From contig DASREM010000049.1 in assembly GCA_035652095.1 (NCBI GenBank), positions 54,416-118,415 of the forward strand: DNA of 64,000 nt, written 5' to 3'. A program made the position numbers and the translations under genes. Within the stretch, counting starts at the first letter, position 1; every line of letters begins with the position of its first letter. This stretch comes from DASREM01 sp035652095. Its GTDB lineage: Bacteria; Acidobacteriota; Terriglobia; Terriglobales; Acidobacteriaceae. The notes under the pieces are model-generated. The model was not told where the DNA came from. It was given only the letters and a program-made list of their open reading frames with translations, and made no database searches. Below are positions 61,488-64,000 of this stretch, in pieces.

Positions 61488-63700
61488 GATTCAACCTTCA
61501 AGGCTCCTCGTGAGGAATCGCACAAATCCGGGGTTGCTGGGCAGAGGGTCTGCCTTTCGACGACGAGCGATTTTCCTAGTGAACGAGAATCCACCGCTCG
61601 CAACGCCGCTAACGTCGAGGCTACGATCTGTTCGAATGGAATCGGCGAAGGTCCGCCCTGCTGAATTGCCCGAGTGAAGGCCTGCCATTCGGCCTCGTGA
61701 CCCTTGTCTTGACGAAGGCGTGAGCGCTGGGCTGACCGGCGGCCATAACCAATCATCTCCAGGTGACGAAAATCCTCAAGCACTGCCGCGCACCCGCCGC
61801 CGAAGACTTCAAGGCGTTCCTTCGAAAAAGAACGATCGCCGCTGGTGACATACGTGATGGTTCCATGGCTGCCGTTGGCGAACCTCAGGGAAACTATGAA
61901 ATCCTGATCGCTTTTCCCCACCGTTCGAGTCTCCACCTCTCGCGGCTCTGAATTAGTCAGGAATGAGAGGAGATCAATAAAGTGGCAGACTTCGCCAATG
62001 ATACGTCCCCCACCTTGCTCTGAATCATTGATCCAGTGATCAGCGGCAAGCGGTCCTGCGTTCACCCGATAATGCAGTGTCAAAGGCTCGCGTATGGTGG
62101 AGAGGAATTGGTGGATTTGACGCGTCATGGGAGCAAAGCGGCGGTTGAAGCCCACCATCAGCAAAGGGGCGGAGTGGAGGTCGCGATACAAGGAAATCAG
62201 ATCCATCAGTTCCGATTCGGTCAAGCACAGTGGCTTCTCGCAGAAAACGTGCTTGCCCGCTTTCAGGGCGGACGCTACCTGCCCTGCGTGCAGATGGTGT
62301 CTTGTGGCAATCACAACCGCGGTTATCGCTGGATCGCTGAAAATCTCGTCCTCATTTGCAGTGCAATATCGGAAACCGAACTTCCTTGCAGCGGCCCGGG
62401 AATGCGCACCGGTAGCCGCACAAACGCCAATCAATCCGCTCGCACGCTCACGCTTGATGGCAGGGATCAGGATGCTCGATGCGAAGTTTCCCGCTCCCAG
62501 GACGCCAACCCGGACATCGCTTGATTCAGCCTTTCTGCTCGATGGGACAAGCGTAAGACGCTGAGTGGGTCGAGCTTCACTCGAATAGGTGATGAGCACA
62601 CCGAGCGCGTTTGATGTGGATGAGGCGATCAGCGAATAGGCGTGCTGAGCGTCCTCGATACCATAGCGGTGCGTGACGAGGGAACGCACGGCAATTTTGT
62701 GATCTGCAACGAGACGAAGGAACGCTTCCATGTTCCGAGTCTCGGTCCAGCGTACATAGCCGATGGGGTAATCGCGACCCTTCTGTTCATAGCACGCATC
62801 GTACCGTCCCGGGCCGTAGGATCTGGAGATTCGAAAATCCAGCTCTTTTTCGTAATACAGCTTGCGCTGCAGATCCATGCCAACAGTCCCCACGGCCACT
62901 ATGACGCCGCGATCCCGAGCGACTCGGGCCGCGAGGTTCACAGGGTCGCTGCTGGAAGTCTCCGCGGTGATAAGCACGGCGTCTACGCCACGACCTGAAG
63001 AATGCAATGAGCACAGTGCGCTGAAATGCTCCGCCACGTGCGACGCGTCCACCGCTCCCCCCTGCACGGCAAGAGCAGCACGCTCCTGCCGCAGATCAAG
63101 GCCGAGTACGTGGCATCCCGCGGCCCGTAGGAGTTGCACGGTCAACTGCCCCAGCAGACCGAGACCTATCACTGCCACCACGTCGCCGAGCTTCACCTCT
63201 GCCGTGCGAATGCCGTGCAGGGCTACTGCACCGACGGTCGCAAATGCCGCCTCGTCGAAGGTCACGGCCTCGGATGGCAGGGTCGCGACAAGGAGCCGGG
63301 GTACGCAGGCAAATTCAGCGTGAACGGCGTACCCTGCCCCGGCGCAAGCCACGCGATCTCCAACTTGTATATCGTGGACGTCGTCGGCGATGGCGATGAC
63401 GGTCCCAGCGCTGCTGTAACCCAATGCCGTGGGCTGATCAAGACGGCCACGTACCGCGTTAATGGTGGAAAAAAGTCCATCGCGTCGGAACTTCGCAATG
63501 ACCTCGCGCACCAGGTCCGGCCGGGCTTTCGCTTTCTGGATCAGATTCTTTCTGGCAAATTCGGCGGAAGCACGCTCGGTCCCGGCTGAGACCAGGGACG
63601 CCGCAATGCGGACCAGTACGCATCCGGGCAGGAGCTTGGGCGAAGGCACGTCGGCAATTTCGATGTCGCCACCATTTGCGCGTTGCAGAACTTGTTTCAT
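61481..63700 (-). CDS. Bi-domain oxidoreductase: Zn-type dehydrogenase fused to GFO/IDH/MocA
   Basis: This 739-residue fusion has an MDR-type alcohol dehydrogenase part at about 1-370 (GYSSAGTVIAIADDV, the NAD motif VIGLGLLGQL at 177-186) and a GFO/IDH/MocA part at about 395-710 (GVLGAGNFASS at 399-409, HVFCEKPLCLTESEL). The combination is a known architecture in exopolysaccharide clusters, where it is thought to act on sugar precursors, although its reaction is not established. The ATG overlaps the stop of the asparagine-synthase remnant (ATGA) and its stop overlaps the carbamoyltransferase start, so the genes are translationally coupled. Confidence 0.9.
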   Translation of the reverse strand: MKQVLQRANGGDIEIADVPSPKLLPGCVLVRIAASLVSAGTERASAEFARKNLIQKAKARPDLVREVIAKFRRDGLFSTINAVRGRLDQPTALGYSSAGTVIAIADDVHDIQVGDRVACAGAGYAVHAEFACVPRLLVATLPSEAVTFDEAAFATVGAVALHGIRTAEVKLGDVVAVIGLGLLGQLTVQLLRAAGCHVLGLDLRQERAALAVQGGAVDASHVAEHFSALCSLHSSGRGVDAVLITAETSSSDPVNLAARVARDRGVIVAVGTVGMDLQRKLYYEKELDFRISRSYGPGRYDACYEQKGRDYPIGYVRWTETRNMEAFLRLVADHKIAVRSLVTHRYGIEDAQHAYSLIASSTSNALGVLITYSSEARPTQRLTLVPSSRKAESSDVRVGVLGAGNFASSILIPAIKRERASGLIGVCAATGAHSRAAARKFGFRYCTANEDEIFSDPAITAVVIATRHHLHAGQVASALKAGKHVFCEKPLCLTESELMDLISLYRDLHSAPLLMVGFNRRFAPMTRQIHQFLSTIREPLTLHYRVNAGPLAADHWINDSEQGGGRIIGEVCHFIDLLSFLTNSEPREVETRTVGKSDQDFIVSLRFANGSHGTITYVTSGDRSFSKERLEVFGGGCAAVLEDFRHLEMIGYGRRSAQRSRLRQDKGHEAEWQAFTRAIQQGGPSPIPFEQIVASTLAALRAVDSRSLGKSLVVERQTLCPATPDLCDSSRGALKVESC

Positions 63701-63891
63701 GCTGTCGCCACAAGAAAACTGGAATCCCGACTGTGCGCCGAAGGCTGTTTATCCATGAAGACCTGCATCCACAATTCGAGCGTCAGGAGTTGCCAAATCT
63801 GCATGGACCAGTCCCGCGTTCCATCCCGGTGCTCGCGAACGATTCTCCGGACCACGTTGGGCTGATCGGCTCCCCATTTTCTGAGACACAT
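63697..63891 (-). pseudogene. 3' remnant of an asparagine synthase (glutamine-hydrolysing)-like gene
   Basis: The open frame of 64 codons contains VVRRIVREHRDGTRDWSMQI followed by WQLLTLELWMQVFMD. This closely resembles the extreme C-terminus of AsnB-type amidotransferases, in which a Val-Arg-Arg...His-Gly stretch precedes Leu-Trp-x-Leu-Leu-x-Leu-Glu-Leu-Trp. The first ~9-10 codons (MCLRKWGAD) look foreign and probably belong to the inserted element. The stop overlaps the start of the oxidoreductase, as expected for an intact operon before insertion. The remaining ~90% of the gene should lie beyond the element or be lost. Confidence 0.7.
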
Positions 63892-64000
63892 TGAAGGTTA
63901 GTTTCCGGCAAAATCAACCAACGAAGGAAGGGGGATTTGCCGTGAAGAGGAAGCGCTTTTCTGTGGAGCAGATCGTAGGAGTGTTAAAGCAAGCCGAACT
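63863..64000 (+). mobile_element. Left end of an IS3-family insertion sequence (cut by window edge)
   Basis: The asparagine-synthase similarity stops near 63864, and an IS3-type orfA begins at 63942. The element's left end therefore lies between about 63863 and 63892. A TG at 63863 (TGATCGGCTCCCCATTTTCT) or another at 63892 would suit the usual TG...CA ends. The right end is outside the window, so the terminal repeats and target duplication cannot be checked. Confidence 0.65.
63942..64000 (+). CDS. IS3-family transposase OrfA, N-terminal fragment
   Basis: GTG 63942, with AAGGGGG seven bases upstream, begins KRKRFSVEQIVGVLKQAE, which is the typical start of IS3-type OrfA helix-turn-helix proteins (R-F-S/T-E-E-Q-I-I-x-x-L-K-E-A-E). 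Only 19 codons are visible before the window ends. A longer OrfAB transposase is expected to follow. Confidence 0.75.
   Translation, partial: MKRKRFSVEQIVGVLKQAE

Noticed and set aside
53583..64000. Defence island or secondary-metabolite cluster
   Set aside because: The carbamoyltransferase and oxidoreductase could suggest this, but the WecA, Wza, GT4 and C5-epimerase-like genes make a surface polysaccharide locus the better reading.

Overview
The window looks like a piece of an Acidobacteriota chromosome (Terriglobia/Koribacter-like). This is inferred from content, not from a marker gene. Pointers are two ~1,200-residue TonB-dependent receptors with an N-terminal carboxypeptidase-regulatory-like domain, frequent GTG/TTG starts, moderately high GC, many GAF and PilZ regulatory proteins, and the tig-clpP-clpX-lon block. 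No tRNA, rRNA, CRISPR array or phage module was seen. About 50 protein genes are supported. The left end cuts an amidohydrolase gene. The right end cuts an insertion sequence.

Layout. 1-6661 (minus): a four-gene unit of TonB receptor, AhpD-fold protein without its cysteines, class I aminotransferase and secreted amidohydrolase. 6913-9964: an atypical SDR diverging from ilvE and a Cys/Met-metabolism PLP enzyme, closed by a strong terminator. 10049-16219: a second TonB receptor with a LacI-type regulator, and a divergent secreted TPR protein. 16319-18631: an AsmA-like protein and an XRE-cupin regulator. 18639-25593 (minus): an unusual five-gene set with two paralogous membrane sulfatase-fold enzymes that carry Ser at the nucleophile position, a 67-residue membrane protein, an alkaline-phosphatase-superfamily enzyme, and a smaller paralogue that has lost metal ligands. 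25687-28148: aminotransferase plus amino acid permease. 28363-30317: LytS/LytTR-type kinase and regulator encoded convergently. 30685-33007: a winged-helix protein, a B3/B4-domain protein and a family 5 uracil-DNA glycosylase.

33136-38903 is the protein quality-control block: trigger factor, ClpP, ClpX, Lon. It is followed by a small membrane protein, the GTPase YsxC and a UDP-sugar epimerase. 41120-53413 is rich in signalling proteins. It holds three PilZ proteins and three related GAF domains placed in different architectures, one of which is fused through a membrane helix to an AMIN-amidase cell-wall hydrolase. Between them is a run of AmrS radical SAM enzyme, lipoprotein, DUF885 protein and S9 peptidase.

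53583-64000 is an exopolysaccharide/capsule locus. It has a WecA-type initiating transferase with a long C-terminal extension, a Wza-type export protein, and a tightly coupled minus-strand operon of asparagine-synthase remnant, fused dehydrogenase/MocA oxidoreductase, carbamoyltransferase, beta-propeller protein, glucuronyl C5-epimerase-like protein and GT4 glycosyltransferase. Together they suggest an epimerised, possibly carbamoylated uronic-acid polymer. An IS3-type element appears to have cut the asparagine synthase gene at the right edge, so the promoter-proximal part of this operon is disrupted or displaced.
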